From JACVRX01 sp963819885 (lineage in GTDB: Bacteria > Actinomycetota > Actinomycetes > Jiangellales > Jiangellaceae), in assembly GCA_963819885.1 (NCBI GenBank), contig CAWFXV010000031.1, positions 1 through 64,000 on the forward strand: 64,000 bases of DNA. Direction: 5' to 3'. Of the stretch, positions 41,363 through 50,669 are shown one piece after another. The translations under genes and the position numbers were made by a program. The notes under the pieces were generated by a model. The model saw nothing but the letters and a program-made list of their open reading frames with translations. It was not told the origin of the DNA and ran no database searches. How positions within the stretch are numbered: the stretch's first letter is position 1; each line of letters opens with the position of its first letter.

Positions 41363-43609
41363 CTATTTGGCCGACTTCGACCGGCTCCGAGTCGACTTGC
41401 TGCGCGTCGACTTCGCCCGGGTGGACCGAGGCTTGGCTGGCTTGGCCGGCTTTGCCATCTCTTCGTACCGGTCGCGCTTGCGAGCGACCGCGTCGAGGAC
41501 GCTGGAGAGCACCTTGCGGTCCCCGACCGTGCGGTTCGACAGGGTCTCGTGCGCGACCGACTGGGTCTCCGCAGCGGCCGACAAATCCCCCGCCCCGGCC
41601 AAGAACTCGGACGCAGCATCAGTTTCGCGCAAGTAGCCGATGTGACCAAGGGTCTCCGCGGCATCCTGTCGACGTGACGTCAGGGCCTGGTCGAGCAGCC
41701 GACGAGCGTCCTCCGGCTTCGCATCGCGGGTCTCCACCGTGAGTCCAGCCGGTGCGGTTGGCGCTGCAGTCAGGACCTTGTAGTCCTTTGCCTCCGGCGC
41801 CGCAAGGGCGACGGCGGCGTGGATGGCGACGCGTCGATCACTGAGCTCGTCGACGACCTTGCGCAGCACGTCGTTCGCGTCGGAGAGGACCTCGGACCCG
41901 CGGACGGCGAGTACCCGCCCCACGTCCTCGGTGAACACGTCCTGCGCGATCAGCTCCTCCTCGTAGCGCCGCGGTGGAGCCACCCTGAGGTTCAGCTCGT
42001 TGGATACCACGTCCTCGTCGTCCCGATGCAGGGCGACCTGCAGGAGGTAGCGACCGGGGTCGGCGATGTCCCAGCCGTTGAGTCCAGCCGAGACACCCAG
42101 AGGTGCGTAGATCGACTCGCCCGGGTAGAGAACGACCTTGTCCGGCAGGTAGCAGTAGCGCCCGAACGGCGTGAATTCGCGGGCCGGTTTGCCCTGGGCC
42201 TTGATGATGACGGTCATCGACTCGACGCCGCGCAGGATGTTCGCGTCGACGATCTGCGGCTCGGTGGAATCGTTGGTCAGCTTGAGCTCGAGGGTGACGG
42301 GCTCGAGGTACTCGAAGATCCTGTCGTCCCGATTGACCCGCAGGTCCAGCCGGAGTGCGGGCCGCGGAGACACCCTCGCCTCCTGGAAACCATGATGGTC
42401 GAACCAGGCGGCGTTGCCCATCTGCACCAACCGCTCCGGCGCATGGCGCAGGAACAGCAGTTCGGCGTCGCTGAACCGGTGTTCGAAATCGGCGAAAAAT
42501 GCGCTCTCACCGCCGGCCACTCGGAACGGGTAATTCATGTAGCTGCGGACTTCGGGCTCGTTGGCCAGCCCCGGCACCCATGGCGTGCCCAGCGACTTCT
42601 GCCAAGAGTGGGCCAGGTTGAACGCGTGTCCCATCTCGTGGCAGGCGGTCCAGAAGATCATCCGCTGAACCCAGGCTGCCGGGCTCGGATCGTTCGGCGG
42701 AGGTACGGAGATGAACGCGTCGTTGAAGATCGCGGTGCCCTGGCGGTGGTTCGGTCCGATGTCGTCGAACATGATCCCGCCGAGGCTGGTCCCTTGCTCG
42801 TGCAGCGACGCGAAGAAGACCCACATTGCCCATTGCGACGTGGCACTAAAGCGCGACCAGAACACCTGCATCGCGTCGTGCATCTCGTTGTCGCTCCACT
42901 TGGCATTGGCACCGGCGCCAATGATCGGCACCGTCCCGCCGGGAGACTGCGACACATAGAAGCCGGCCCGACGGAACACCTTGCGGATGGTCAGCTGCTC
43001 GGCCGGAAGGCCAGCAGGATGATTGGGGTGCGCGGCGGTGTCGATCTCCGTGGTCGCCGCCTCGCCCTCGGCAGCATCGAACTCGAAATCGACCTTGTGA
43101 AAGAAGCGGGACTTGTAGTCGAACCAGCGGATCCGGTGCAGGCCGCCCGGCGCCTCGAGCCGTACCCGAGCACGCTTCTTGAGCGAGCCCGTGTTCGGGT
43201 AGACGCGCACCGTCACGGTCGTGTACGGGAAGACCCCTGCCGGGCCTTCCTGGTAGAAGATCGTGCCATTCCAACTGTTGGTCTCAGCCGGAACAAGCGA
43301 CGCGATCCAATGAACGCGTTGCAGCCCGAATACGGCCACGCCACTCGCGGTGTGCTGCGGATAGGACCCGTCAACGTCCAGGCGCAGTTCCTCACGTCCG
43401 GCCTGGGCTGCCTGTGGCAGCGACGAGATCGTCGCTGCATCCGCCTCACGTCCGGCGAGCTCGAATGACTCCTGCTGACCTGCAGACGCCTCGTAGCGTC
43501 CACTGACCCGATTGACGGTCTGGCCCTCGACGGTTCCGGTGAGGTCCGAACGGTCTTCGTCGGCTGCCGGTAGCTCTGCCATTGGTTGGGTCTCCGGCTT
43601 GATGATCAC
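41363..43609 (-). CDS. Large cytoplasmic metzincin-like zinc protease
   Basis: A 748-residue protein of no family I can name. Residues 324-334 read HEMGHAFNLAH, an HExxHxxNxxH zinc site (H324, E325, H328, H334), and about 30 residues later SYMNYPFR resembles a metzincin Met-turn. The N-terminal 200 residues look beta-rich, and the region after the protease (about 390-530) contains beta-sandwich-like stretches (VTLELKLTNDSTEPQIVDANI). The tail, from about 715, is almost only Lys, Arg, Ser, Thr, Pro and Ala (AKPAKPAKPRSTRAK...), like a histone H1 or nucleic-acid-binding tail. No signal peptide. GTG 43609 has AAGGGGG upstream. Confidence 0.82.
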   Translation of the reverse strand: MIIKPETQPMAELPAADEDRSDLTGTVEGQTVNRVSGRYEASAGQQESFELAGREADAATISSLPQAAQAGREELRLDVDGSYPQHTASGVAVFGLQRVHWIASLVPAETNSWNGTIFYQEGPAGVFPYTTVTVRVYPNTGSLKKRARVRLEAPGGLHRIRWFDYKSRFFHKVDFEFDAAEGEAATTEIDTAAHPNHPAGLPAEQLTIRKVFRRAGFYVSQSPGGTVPIIGAGANAKWSDNEMHDAMQVFWSRFSATSQWAMWVFFASLHEQGTSLGGIMFDDIGPNHRQGTAIFNDAFISVPPPNDPSPAAWVQRMIFWTACHEMGHAFNLAHSWQKSLGTPWVPGLANEPEVRSYMNYPFRVAGGESAFFADFEHRFSDAELLFLRHAPERLVQMGNAAWFDHHGFQEARVSPRPALRLDLRVNRDDRIFEYLEPVTLELKLTNDSTEPQIVDANILRGVESMTVIIKAQGKPAREFTPFGRYCYLPDKVVLYPGESIYAPLGVSAGLNGWDIADPGRYLLQVALHRDDEDVVSNELNLRVAPPRRYEEELIAQDVFTEDVGRVLAVRGSEVLSDANDVLRKVVDELSDRRVAIHAAVALAAPEAKDYKVLTAAPTAPAGLTVETRDAKPEDARRLLDQALTSRRQDAAETLGHIGYLRETDAASEFLAGAGDLSAAAETQSVAHETLSNRTVGDRKVLSSVLDAVARKRDRYEEMAKPAKPAKPRSTRAKSTRSKSTRSRSKSAK

Positions 43610-43820
43610 GTGTCCCCCTTGCTCGCGACTTCCCGGTCCTTGATCAGAGTGCGTGCCCGCCTCGTTGATACCGCCCTCGGCGCGAAAAGTCAGCGATTAC
43701 CCGGAGCCGGTCGCCGGAGGGCCACACTCGACCCATGACCATGTACCGCGCGGCGGCGTATTTCCCGCAGTCGGGCTGCGCCGAGCCGCCTGGTTCTCCC
43801 TGGAGAGGTAGCACTCGGCG

Positions 43821-44213
43821 GTGGTGATCCCTCGTTCGATCGCGCGCTTCAACCGGGTCGTCACCAACCGGATCTCGTCACTCGTCGCCGGCTGGCTGCC
43901 GGGCTTCGGGATCGTCGAGCATGCAGGTCGTCGGTCGGGCCGCGTATACCGCACGCCGGTCAACGTGTTCCGCACGTGGGACGGGTACGTGATTGCGCTC
44001 ACCTACGGCCCGGACACCGACTGGGTCAAGAACGTCCTGTCAGCCGGCGGCTGCTCACTTCAGGTTCGCGGACGGAGAGTCCGGCTCACTGCGCCGCGGA
44101 TCGCTCACGACGCCGAGCGCCGGGCCGCCCCGCTGGTCGTGCGCCAGATCCTCGCCGTCCTCGACGTGACCGAATTCCTCCACCTTGTCCGGTCGGGCAA
44201 CCAACAACGGTGA
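43821..44213 (+). CDS. Deazaflavin (F420)-dependent nitroreductase family protein
   Basis: A 130-residue DDN-like split-barrel protein: PGFGIVEHAGRRSGRVYRTPVNVF, YVIALTYGPDTDWVKNVLSAGG and LQVRGRRVRLTAPRI match the F420-dependent nitroreductase/quinone reductase family. GTG 43821, with CTGGAGAGG about 20 bp upstream and a second GTG at 43818 region; the exact start is uncertain. The preceding 210 bp (43610-43820) hold nothing I recognise. The stop codon touches the inverted repeat at 44212. Confidence 0.83.
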   Translation: MVIPRSIARFNRVVTNRISSLVAGWLPGFGIVEHAGRRSGRVYRTPVNVFRTWDGYVIALTYGPDTDWVKNVLSAGGCSLQVRGRRVRLTAPRIAHDAERRAAPLVVRQILAVLDVTEFLHLVRSGNQQR

Positions 44214-44282
44214 CCTCGCTGCTCAGATGTTCGCAACAAGGCTGATCCGGCGGGTTTGACGAACATCTCGTCCGCGAGGTCG
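44212..44282. repeat. Dispersed palindromic element, copy 2
   Basis: A 22-nt arm at 44212-44233 (GACCTCGCTGCTCAGATG...) is inverted at 44260-44281 with four mismatches, around a 26-nt loop. The right arm plus flank (44259-44282) is the same 24-nt sequence as in copy 1 at 28293-28316 with one mismatch. It lies between convergent genes, beginning inside the nitroreductase stop codon. May serve as a terminator. Confidence 0.7.
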
Positions 44283-44294
44283 ACCGACGACGCG

Positions 44295-45137
44295 CTACCA
44301 GCGGGCGATGACCCGGCAGGGTCCACCGGAGCCTTCCTCCCACGGGATGAGGCCGACGAACAGCTCCGTGCCGACGGGTGGGATGTCCCCGGTGTTGCGG
44401 AGGTTCTCCAGTCCCCAGCGGTCGGCGCCGAGCAAGTTCACGTGGACATCGAAGGTCGCGGACGGGCCGTGATCGAGGCTCATCGTGTCGACCCCGATCG
44501 CGGTGATGTTCCGACGATCGATCAGCCAGTCGACGGCCTCGACGTCGAACCCGGGGAAGTGGTACACCTTGCTCGCGTCCGTGCCGCGGTAGAGGTCGGT
44601 CGAGCCGGCCCTCGTCTCCCACCCCGAGTACATGAGCACGGCCGAACGCCGCGGGATGCGTCCGTGCCTGCGTTCGAACGCGATGAGGTCATCGACGGTC
44701 ACCTCTGCGTCGTGGTCGCGCCGTACCTTGTCGCTGATGTCGATCACGACAGCAGGGACGAACAGCTCGTCCAGCGTGATCTCCGGCGACAGCCGGCCGC
44801 CGATGGCGAAGTGGCCGGGCGCATCCATATGGGTCGCGGTGTGCTCGTAGAAGGTCCACCGCTGCAGGTAGTAGCCGTTTTCTTCGATGGTCACGTGGGT
44901 CGAACGAGTCGCCTCCTCCCCGTCGACGAAGACCGGAAACGACGGCGAGAACGTCCAGGTGAGGTCACGCATCCTGCGACGCGGAGCGGCAACGGCCACG
45001 CTGGGTGCAGCCAACGAGCCGACGGCGGCGCCGATGCCACCCGCGAGCACGGCCCGACGGCTGATCGAGGGATGCGGGTGCTGATGAGGAGCCGCCAATT
45101 GGCCACTCACCGCTTCGTGGGTTTCGGCAAGGCACAT
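44295..45137 (-). CDS. Exported cyclase family metal-dependent hydrolase
   Basis: A 280-residue protein with a twin-arginine signal (SISRRAVLAGGIGAAVGSLA, then SVAVAAP) and a cyclase/kynurenine-formamidase-like domain. The metal site is EHTATHMDAPGHF (HxxTHxDxPxH type). Others are VVIDISDKV and VDTMSLDHG. It is exported folded, via Tat, and hydrolyses an unknown amide or lactone. ATG 45137 with GGAGG 6 bases upstream; a GTG one codon earlier is possible. Confidence 0.86.
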   Translation of the reverse strand: MCLAETHEAVSGQLAAPHQHPHPSISRRAVLAGGIGAAVGSLAAPSVAVAAPRRRMRDLTWTFSPSFPVFVDGEEATRSTHVTIEENGYYLQRWTFYEHTATHMDAPGHFAIGGRLSPEITLDELFVPAVVIDISDKVRRDHDAEVTVDDLIAFERRHGRIPRRSAVLMYSGWETRAGSTDLYRGTDASKVYHFPGFDVEAVDWLIDRRNITAIGVDTMSLDHGPSATFDVHVNLLGADRWGLENLRNTGDIPPVGTELFVGLIPWEEGSGGPCRVIARW

Positions 45138-45165
45138 CACTGACCTCCGATGGCTCTGAGCGGAC

Positions 45166-45432
45166 TCAACTGCTGAGTTGTGCGGGTTTGTGCGTGACGT
45201 CCTCGATCTCGGCAGCAGCCTTGTCGAGCAGCTGATGCACCAGATCAGCCAGCGCACGGGCCGCCGCGATCTCCTCACCGATCTGCGGCTGCGCTGGATC
45301 GGCCGGGTTACGCCGGGCCTGCCCACGCCCCTGAAGTTCAGCTCCGTCGCTGAGCCGGAGCATGGCAGCTGCTGCGGTCAGCGTCTCGTCCTCTTCGAAC
45401 TGGACTTCCACGATCCACCCGGTGGGTTGCAT
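45166..45432 (-). CDS. DUF1876 family small protein
   Basis: An 88-residue DUF1876 protein: GWIVEVQFEEDETLTAAAAML, ARRNPADPAQPQIGEEIAAARAL and LVHQLLDKAAAEIEDVTH. These proteins have a double-stranded RNA-binding-like fold and no known function. ATG 45432 with CGGAGG 8 bases upstream; a GTG at 45441 is less likely. Located 28 bp before the cyclase gene on the same strand. Confidence 0.83.
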   Translation of the reverse strand: MQPTGWIVEVQFEEDETLTAAAAMLRLSDGAELQGRGQARRNPADPAQPQIGEEIAAARALADLVHQLLDKAAAEIEDVTHKPAQLSS

Positions 45433-45573
45433 GACGATCACCTCCGGTTCCCAAGGATGCTCCCGGGTGCTGCCGATACGGAAGGTGAGACTGTTTCCGT
45501 TCTCCGCGAACCACCGTATTTTTTTGACGCACGGCGCGACTCGGTTGGCGAGGAGGTCACGGTCAGTTCACGA

Positions 45574-46128
45574 GCCTGGCGCAGGAACCGACCGCCGACC
45601 GCAGGGTCGCGGCCGGGACCAAGTCGCCCTGGCCGCCTTCCTGACGTATTCGCTGCTTGCCGGTGGCAACGCGGTCTGCATCAGATTCAGCAATCGCGAG
45701 CTTGCTCCGCTGTGGGTTTCGCTCAGGGCGCCCTATTCGTGCGTCGCTTCCCGCCAGTGCACCCGGTGACCATGAACGCGCTCGGCATGGCGACGGGAGC
45801 GGCATTGTTGCTTACTGCGTCCGCCATAGCCGGAGAGCAGTGGGCGCTCCCGAAGCAGGCCGAGACGCTGTTGGCAGTCGCCTACCTCGTGGTGATCGGC
45901 TCGGGCGTGGTGTTCGTCTTGTACGTCGTCGTGCTCCGGTACTGGGCTGCCTCGCGTGCGGCGTATGGATTCGTGCTCGTCCCGTTCGTCACCGTCGTGC
46001 TCTCAGCGTGGCTTGACAATGAGCGAATCACGGCGGGGCTTGCCTTGGGCGGCCTGCTCGTCCTGGCAGGGGTCTACGTCGGCGCCCTACGCACCACCGA
46101 GAGTGGGCCTCAGCTTTCAGCCAGGTAG
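45574..46128 (+). pseudogene. EamA/DMT transporter gene with internal deletion
   Basis: The first piece (VALAAFLTYSLLAGGNAV, CIRFSNRELAPLW) is the N-terminal membrane segment of an EamA transporter. Immediately afterwards, in another frame, the sequence resumes at AVGFAQGALFVRRFPPVHPV and runs on through four membrane segments to ERITAGLALGGLLVLAGVYV. About 100 residues between them (roughly segments 2-5) are missing at a junction near 45715. No start codon with a ribosome site serves the surviving half. Dead gene. Confidence 0.75.
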
Positions 46129-46425
46129 GCCCTTGCCCCCCACTGGCCGGATCTCGATCTGTTCAGGCATGCCCTCCAGCAAAGGCATCGACTTCTCGAT
46201 GAACGGCCGCAGCTCAGGTGCCTGGAGCGCCTCGGTGTGCGACTCCTGGTCGGTCCACAGATCCGTCACCCAGATCACGTCAGCATCGGCGGCGGATTCG
46301 CTGACGAGATACAGATGACAAGCGGGATTGTCGTCGAACAGCTTGCCCGACTCGAGCAAGATGTCCACGACGTTCTGGCGTTGATCCGGCTTCGTGGTCA
46401 GCTTGTTCAGCAATGCGTATGTCAT
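46117..46425 (-). CDS. Antibiotic biosynthesis monooxygenase (ABM) domain protein
   Basis: A 102-residue ABM-fold protein: YALLNKLTTKPDQRQNVVDILLE, HLYLVSESAADADVIWVTDLW and SHTEALQAPELRPFI. Members are small quinol or polyketide monooxygenases working without cofactors, usually as dimers. ATG 46425. Its 3' end overlaps the EamA remnant by 12 bp on the opposite strand. Physiological substrate unknown. Confidence 0.83.
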   Translation of the reverse strand: MTYALLNKLTTKPDQRQNVVDILLESGKLFDDNPACHLYLVSESAADADVIWVTDLWTDQESHTEALQAPELRPFIEKSMPLLEGMPEQIEIRPVGGKGLPG

Positions 46426-46454
46426 GTCGAAACGCTTACCCGACACTGCCGCCG

Positions 46455-47195
46455 CTAATCGGCAAGGGCGCGTGGCCGGCCGATCCGGGCGCTGACGCCC
46501 GGCGACCACAGGACACCGATCGGCTCACCACTCGGTGCCGGCAACCCCGTCGAGGTGAGCAACGAATGGTCAGCTCGCTCGAGCCGGGCTCGATGCAGGG
46601 GAAACGCGGGGTGCGTGATCGGCACCCACATCGTTCCCAGCGGCCTCCTGCGGGTATGGAGCCAGAATCTGGCGGTCAGGAACACATCGAGCGGCGACGG
46701 GTCGGTCAGCCTTTCACCGATCTCGGCTACCACCTGCGCTCGAAGCCTCGGCGATCGACGGCGTCGGACGCGAACTCCCCGGCGATGCTCAGCTGAATGA
46801 AACATCCGTAGTTCGGACCACAGATACGGCAGTCCCAGCGACAGCCGTCCGACGAGCGCGACATCGGGCCGGCTGACGTCCATCGAGACGAAGACGACGC
46901 CTTGCCGCCCCGCGTCGTCGACCGAGTAGAGGCGCACATTCAGTTCGTCAATGGAGCCGATACCGAGGCTGCCACCCAGATGCGTCGACGACATCGTCAG
47001 GCCCACGACGCCGATGTAGGTGTCACCGTCGAGGGTGTCCGGGCGGGTACCTGCCGGGAAGAACCGCGCCACCGTCTCCGGTCGAACCGGCCAGTGCGCG
47101 AACAACAGATCGCGCCAGGTTTGCTTCAACAGTGCGGGGCCGACCAAGGGCGGCGGGTCGGCCGCCGGGACGTGCTCACCCCGGTGTCGGGTCAC
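46455..47195 (-). CDS. DUF2071 (YqjF-like) family protein
   Basis: A 246-residue protein matching the YqjF/DUF2071 family: LLKQTWRDLLFAHWPVRPETVARFFPAGT, DTYIGVVGLTM, ELNVRLYSVDDAGRQGVVFVSMD and RFWLHTRRRPLGTMWVPITHPAFPLHRA. Structure relatives have an acetoacetate-decarboxylase-like fold; function unknown. The GTG at 47195 (VTRHRGEHVPAADPP) is the likely start. Intact, in the middle of otherwise decayed neighbours. Confidence 0.82.
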   Translation of the reverse strand: MTRHRGEHVPAADPPPLVGPALLKQTWRDLLFAHWPVRPETVARFFPAGTRPDTLDGDTYIGVVGLTMSSTHLGGSLGIGSIDELNVRLYSVDDAGRQGVVFVSMDVSRPDVALVGRLSLGLPYLWSELRMFHSAEHRRGVRVRRRRSPRLRAQVVAEIGERLTDPSPLDVFLTARFWLHTRRRPLGTMWVPITHPAFPLHRARLERADHSLLTSTGLPAPSGEPIGVLWSPGVSARIGRPRALAD

Positions 47196-47287
47196 CGATC
47201 GTTGCTCCCCAGACTTCCAGGCGCGTCAGTAGGAATGACCCACCAGCATGCGGACAACCAACTCTCGCCAGACAGTCCGGCGGAGAC

Positions 47288-47953
47288 CTAGCTGACCGGT
47301 GGCGCATCTGGATGATGCCTACGCCACCAGCCCGTCCATTGCTCGGACGTCTTTCCGAACGCGTCGTCGTCCTGGCTGTAGGTGGTGAGGATCGCCATCG
47401 CTCCGCCTTTGGCGGTGGTACCGACGATCAACAGCCCAGGGCCGAGGTCGTCGACTACAACCCCCCGCTGGTGGTCCGCTGAGAACCACTGTGAACCGTT
47501 CGCGGCCGGGCTGTCGGCGATGAGGTCATCCTGCGTTGACGTTGTGCTCTCGGCAGAGAAGAAGACGGTCCGGCGCTCTTCATTCGGGTGGTGTTCGAGC
47601 ATGAACCGCAGCTGGTTGACGAAGGAGATCCAGCCCTCGGTGACGTCGTCGTAGTAGGCCGCCCACTCGCTGTTCGGGTCCGGCTTCGAGCGGGTGATGC
47701 GAAGCCGAGTACCGCCATCGACCTCCTCGAGCTCGAACAGGTCAGTGGGCCCGACCTCGAGTACGTACGGACGGTCCGTCTCGTGCGCCCCGGTCTGGTA
47801 GATCAGCTTGATCTCGTCGGCCAAACCGGGGTCGTGCCAGCCATGCCAGCGGCGGACCTGATCTGGATCACGCAGCGCCTGCCAGACCACCTCGACCGGC
47901 GCGCCGATGGTGACCTCGATGCGCACAGCCTCTTCACTCGGGGTCGCGTTCAC
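47288..47953 (-). CDS. SRPBCC (AHSA1-like) domain protein
   Basis: A 221-residue protein with a START/SRPBCC fold: VRIEVTIGAPVEVVWQALRDPDQVRRWHG, FELEEVDGGTRLRITRSKP and GWISFVNQLRFMLEHHPNE. The C-terminal 80 residues are an extra domain (GVVVDDLGPGLLIVG). GTG 47953 has GGAGGGAAGG close upstream, hence preferred to ATG 47980. It overlaps the 3' end of the helix-turn-helix gene by 20 bp; regulator plus SRPBCC pairs recur three times in this window. Confidence 0.83.
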   Translation of the reverse strand: MNATPSEEAVRIEVTIGAPVEVVWQALRDPDQVRRWHGWHDPGLADEIKLIYQTGAHETDRPYVLEVGPTDLFELEEVDGGTRLRITRSKPDPNSEWAAYYDDVTEGWISFVNQLRFMLEHHPNEERRTVFFSAESTTSTQDDLIADSPAANGSQWFSADHQRGVVVDDLGPGLLIVGTTAKGGAMAILTTYSQDDDAFGKTSEQWTGWWRRHHPDAPPVS

Positions 47954-48572
47954 GTTGCCTTCCCTCCAGTCGATGTCCATCTGGTTGATGCGCTGGGGCC
48001 GGGTAGCCGCCCAGGACAACCCGATACAGCCGTCCCTCACCCGCAGTGGTGTGTTGCTCGGCAATGCGGGAAATTGCCTCGGCAACCGCAGCGGTGAACT
48101 CATGGACGTCGGCGGGTTGCCCGAACCATAGTTCGGTTTCGACCGTGAACGTGAGCAATCGCTTGTTCTCGACGTCGGCTGCTGCGACCATCCGGCCCAC
48201 CTCGCCGACCGCATCTGCAGCCGCTCTGATCAGATGCTTGGCGGCGAAGCGATCTCGCGCATCCAACCGTGACCGGCGCTCGGGCGGCGGTGCCAGCACG
48301 TCCGGGTCGACGACAAACGCCTGCGCGGTCGCCCTCATGATCCGTTCCGTGCATCCGCGGCGACGGCGCTCCGCGACCAGCTCGACCAGACCGGCCTGCT
48401 CCAGTGCACGGACGTGGTAGTTCACCCGCTGACGCGGCACACCGAGAGCCAGCGCGACTTCGGTGGCCGACGCCGGCTCCTGTAGGCGGTCCAGCACCGA
48501 CCGCCGCAGCGGTCCGAGCGCCGCCCGAAGTCCATCGGCCTCGTCCACCAGCCGCACGGCTTGTTGCCCCAC
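47934..48572 (-). CDS. ArsR-like helix-turn-helix regulator
   Basis: A 212-residue protein with an N-terminal ArsR-type winged helix (RRSVLDRLQEPASATEVALALGVPRQRVNYHVRALEQAGLVEL) and a long C-terminal helical domain. It matches the helix-turn-helix domain proteins that accompany SRPBCC genes. The GTG at 48572 (VGQQAVRLVDEADG) is my start; no better codon is in frame downstream of the palindrome at 48588. Probably autoregulatory and controls the coupled SRPBCC gene. Confidence 0.82.
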   Translation of the reverse strand: MGQQAVRLVDEADGLRAALGPLRRSVLDRLQEPASATEVALALGVPRQRVNYHVRALEQAGLVELVAERRRRGCTERIMRATAQAFVVDPDVLAPPPERRSRLDARDRFAAKHLIRAAADAVGEVGRMVAAADVENKRLLTFTVETELWFGQPADVHEFTAAVAEAISRIAEQHTTAGEGRLYRVVLGGYPAPAHQPDGHRLEGRQRERDPE

Positions 48573-48587
48573 GGTGTCACCGTGCCA

Positions 48588-48609
48588 TTCGACAATTGAA
48601 TTTGTCAAA
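48588..48609 (-). promoter_or_regulatory. Palindromic operator and -35 element of the regulator gene
   Basis: TTTGACAA and TTGTCGAA (read on the minus strand) form a 7-of-8 inverted repeat with a 6-nt centre. TTGACA within the first arm is a perfect -35 match. The site lies 16-37 bp before the regulator start, so binding would exclude polymerase. Typical autoregulated ArsR layout. Confidence 0.6.
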
Positions 48610-48655
48610 TAGCCACGTTTCGTCGGTCCGCCGGCCGGCAGGTGGCGGCTCGACC

Positions 48656-49115
48656 TCACGCGTTGGTCTTGCGGCTAACGGGCAGTGACCACGTGACGGG
48701 CAAGTGAAACGCCCGCTCGACGCGGTGCGGAATGTCACGGCGCAACCACTTCGACGCACCGACCGGCAGCGTGGAGATGATGATCTCGTCGAACTGCTGA
48801 TCCTTGAGTACGTCGCGAATCGCGTGAACTGGGTCGTTGGGACCCACCGCACCGTCGGCTGTTGCCCCTATCCCTGCAGGCTCGCCAGTCCCCGACCAGC
48901 CGCTCGTGAGCAGCCATGATTCCCGACTCATGGTCATCGATCCCGGTTGGCGCGCCGATCAACGTCTCAGCGAAACTCCTGTTGACGGACTCAGGAGGAG
49001 ACGCGGGTACCAAGAGCATGAACTGGCAGGCGTCCTGCTCCATCCGCGACGCAATGGCGTCGAGCAGGTCCTTGCCTCCGAGCGTCTGATTCGCCACGAC
49101 GAGTACACGCCTCAT
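48656..49115 (-). pseudogene. Universal-stress-like protein gene, frameshifted
   Basis: From ATG 49115 (GGGAGAAAGC upstream) the frame reads RRVLVVANQTLGGKDLLDAI, QFMLLVPASPP and GIMAAHERLVGD. It then loses sense, and a second frame continues ATADGAVGPNDPVHAIRDVL, FDEIIISTLPVGASKWLRRD and HLPVTWSLPV to the stop at 48656. Adding back one base at each of two places between about 48890 and 48915 restores a continuous protein of about 150 residues with a universal stress/nucleotide-binding-like fold. Either a recent pseudogene or a sequencing error. Confidence 0.65.
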
Positions 49116-49130
49116 GCTTTCTCCCTCAGC

Positions 49131-50650
49131 TCACTGGCGGATCTGGAACGAATCCGATATTGACGTCGACGATGAACCGCCCACGTGCACCTGGTAGTCG
49201 CCATGCGGAGTTGTCCACGTTCCGGAGTTCGTGTCCCAGTACTGCAGGAGCCTCAGGTCCTGGAGATCGTCTTCGCTCAGGGTGATCTGCACGTTGCGGT
49301 GCTGGCCTGGTTCGAGAGCGACCCGGGTCCAGCCAACCAGCCGCTTGGCCGGCTCGCCCGCACTGGAAGGCAACTCGATGTAGGCCTGCGCGACTTCGGT
49401 ACCCGTGCGGTCGCCGGTGTTGGTCAGCCGGAATCGGATCCTGATCTCATTCGTGCCACTCGTGGTCGTGGGCGTGACCTGCAGGTGGCTGTACTCGAAG
49501 TCGGTGTACGAGAGGCCGTGGCCGAACGGAAACAGGGGTGCGATGGATTGGCTCTCGTACCACCGGTAACCGACCTGCAAGCCTTCGGTGTAGTTGACCT
49601 GCCGTATCTCCTGGCTCCCGGGCGGACGGGTTGTCGAGCCGTCGGCGAAGGCGCCCGGGTACTGCTCGGGAGAGCCGGCCGTCGGTGTGTCGGCAAGCGA
49701 GACCGGGAAGGTCATCGGCAATTTGCCGGACGGGCTCACATCGCCGAACAGCAGGTCGGCCAGGGCCGGCCCCATCTGCTCGCCGGCGTACCAGGTCTGC
49801 AGGACCGCCGGGACGGACGCGAGCCACGGCATCTCGGCAGCGCTCCCGGTCTGCAGGACCACGACCGTATTGGGGTTCGCCGCGGCCACTGCCGCGATGA
49901 GCGCGTCACCGTTACCCTGCAGCCGCAGGTTGGGCAGGTCGTTGAACTCGCCCATCCGCACGTATCCGAATACGACGGCCACGTCCGCGTCGGCCGCGGC
50001 AGCGGCAGCGGCGGCTGGGTCACTACCGTTGTTGAAGAGCACCGAGGCGCCGTCCTGGGCGGCCCGCTCCGTGATACCGCTCTCCGGGGAGACCAGGTCC
50101 TCGCAGGTCAGCGTCTGCAAGGAGAGCCGAAGGGCCACGGCATGCTGCAGACCGATAGGGCGCTGATTCCGTTGGTCGGCGTGCTGGACGCCGTCGGGCC
50201 GATGACAGCGATGGTGTCGCCCTCCTGCGGCTGCAGGGGCAGGAGGCCGTCGTTCTTCAGCAGAACGGTTCCCTGGTCCGCGATCGTGCGCGCGATGGCC
50301 TTGTGCTCAGGTGGGGACGCGTCCTCGACGGGGACGGCCGGCAGAGGGTGGTCGAACAGGCCGCCCCTGATGTACGAGTGCACCACCCGGAAGGCTGCTT
50401 CGTCGATCTGTTCCTGGGTGATCTGACCGGCGGCAAGGGCGGCGTCAAGCAGCGCGGGGCTGTAGAAGATCGGCCGGTTCAATTCGTGATCGAGGCCGTT
50501 GACGAGACTGGGCGCGGTGCTGTGAACTGCGCCGAAGTCCGACATGACATACCCGTCGAACCCGAGATCGGCCTTGAGCACGTCGTTGAGAATGGGGTTC
50601 TCGCAGGCGTAGACGCCGTTGATCTGATTGTGCGAACACATCACACTCTC
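49131..50650 (-). pseudogene. GH3 beta-glucosidase gene, 5'-truncated and frameshifted
   Basis: Reading leftward from about 50650: VMCSHNQINGVYACEN, the catalytic-loop VMSDFGAVHS with the nucleophile Asp, then AIARTIADQGTVLLKNDGLLPL and IAVIGPTASS. Near 50130 the frame changes, and the rest (GSAAEMPWLASVPAVLQTWY, LFPFGHGLSYTDFEYS and a fibronectin-III-like end) runs to the stop at 49131. The first 200-250 residues of the barrel domain are missing; the DNA beyond 50650 belongs to a pcaD fragment on the other strand. Non-functional as a glucosidase. Confidence 0.8.
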
Positions 50651-50669
50651 CGGTGTGCTCCGGTTGAGC

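Noticed and set aside
41819..43468. 549-codon open frame antisense to the metzincin-like gene
   Set aside because: No family resemblance, and the opposite strand has the zinc-site motif and a ribosome site.
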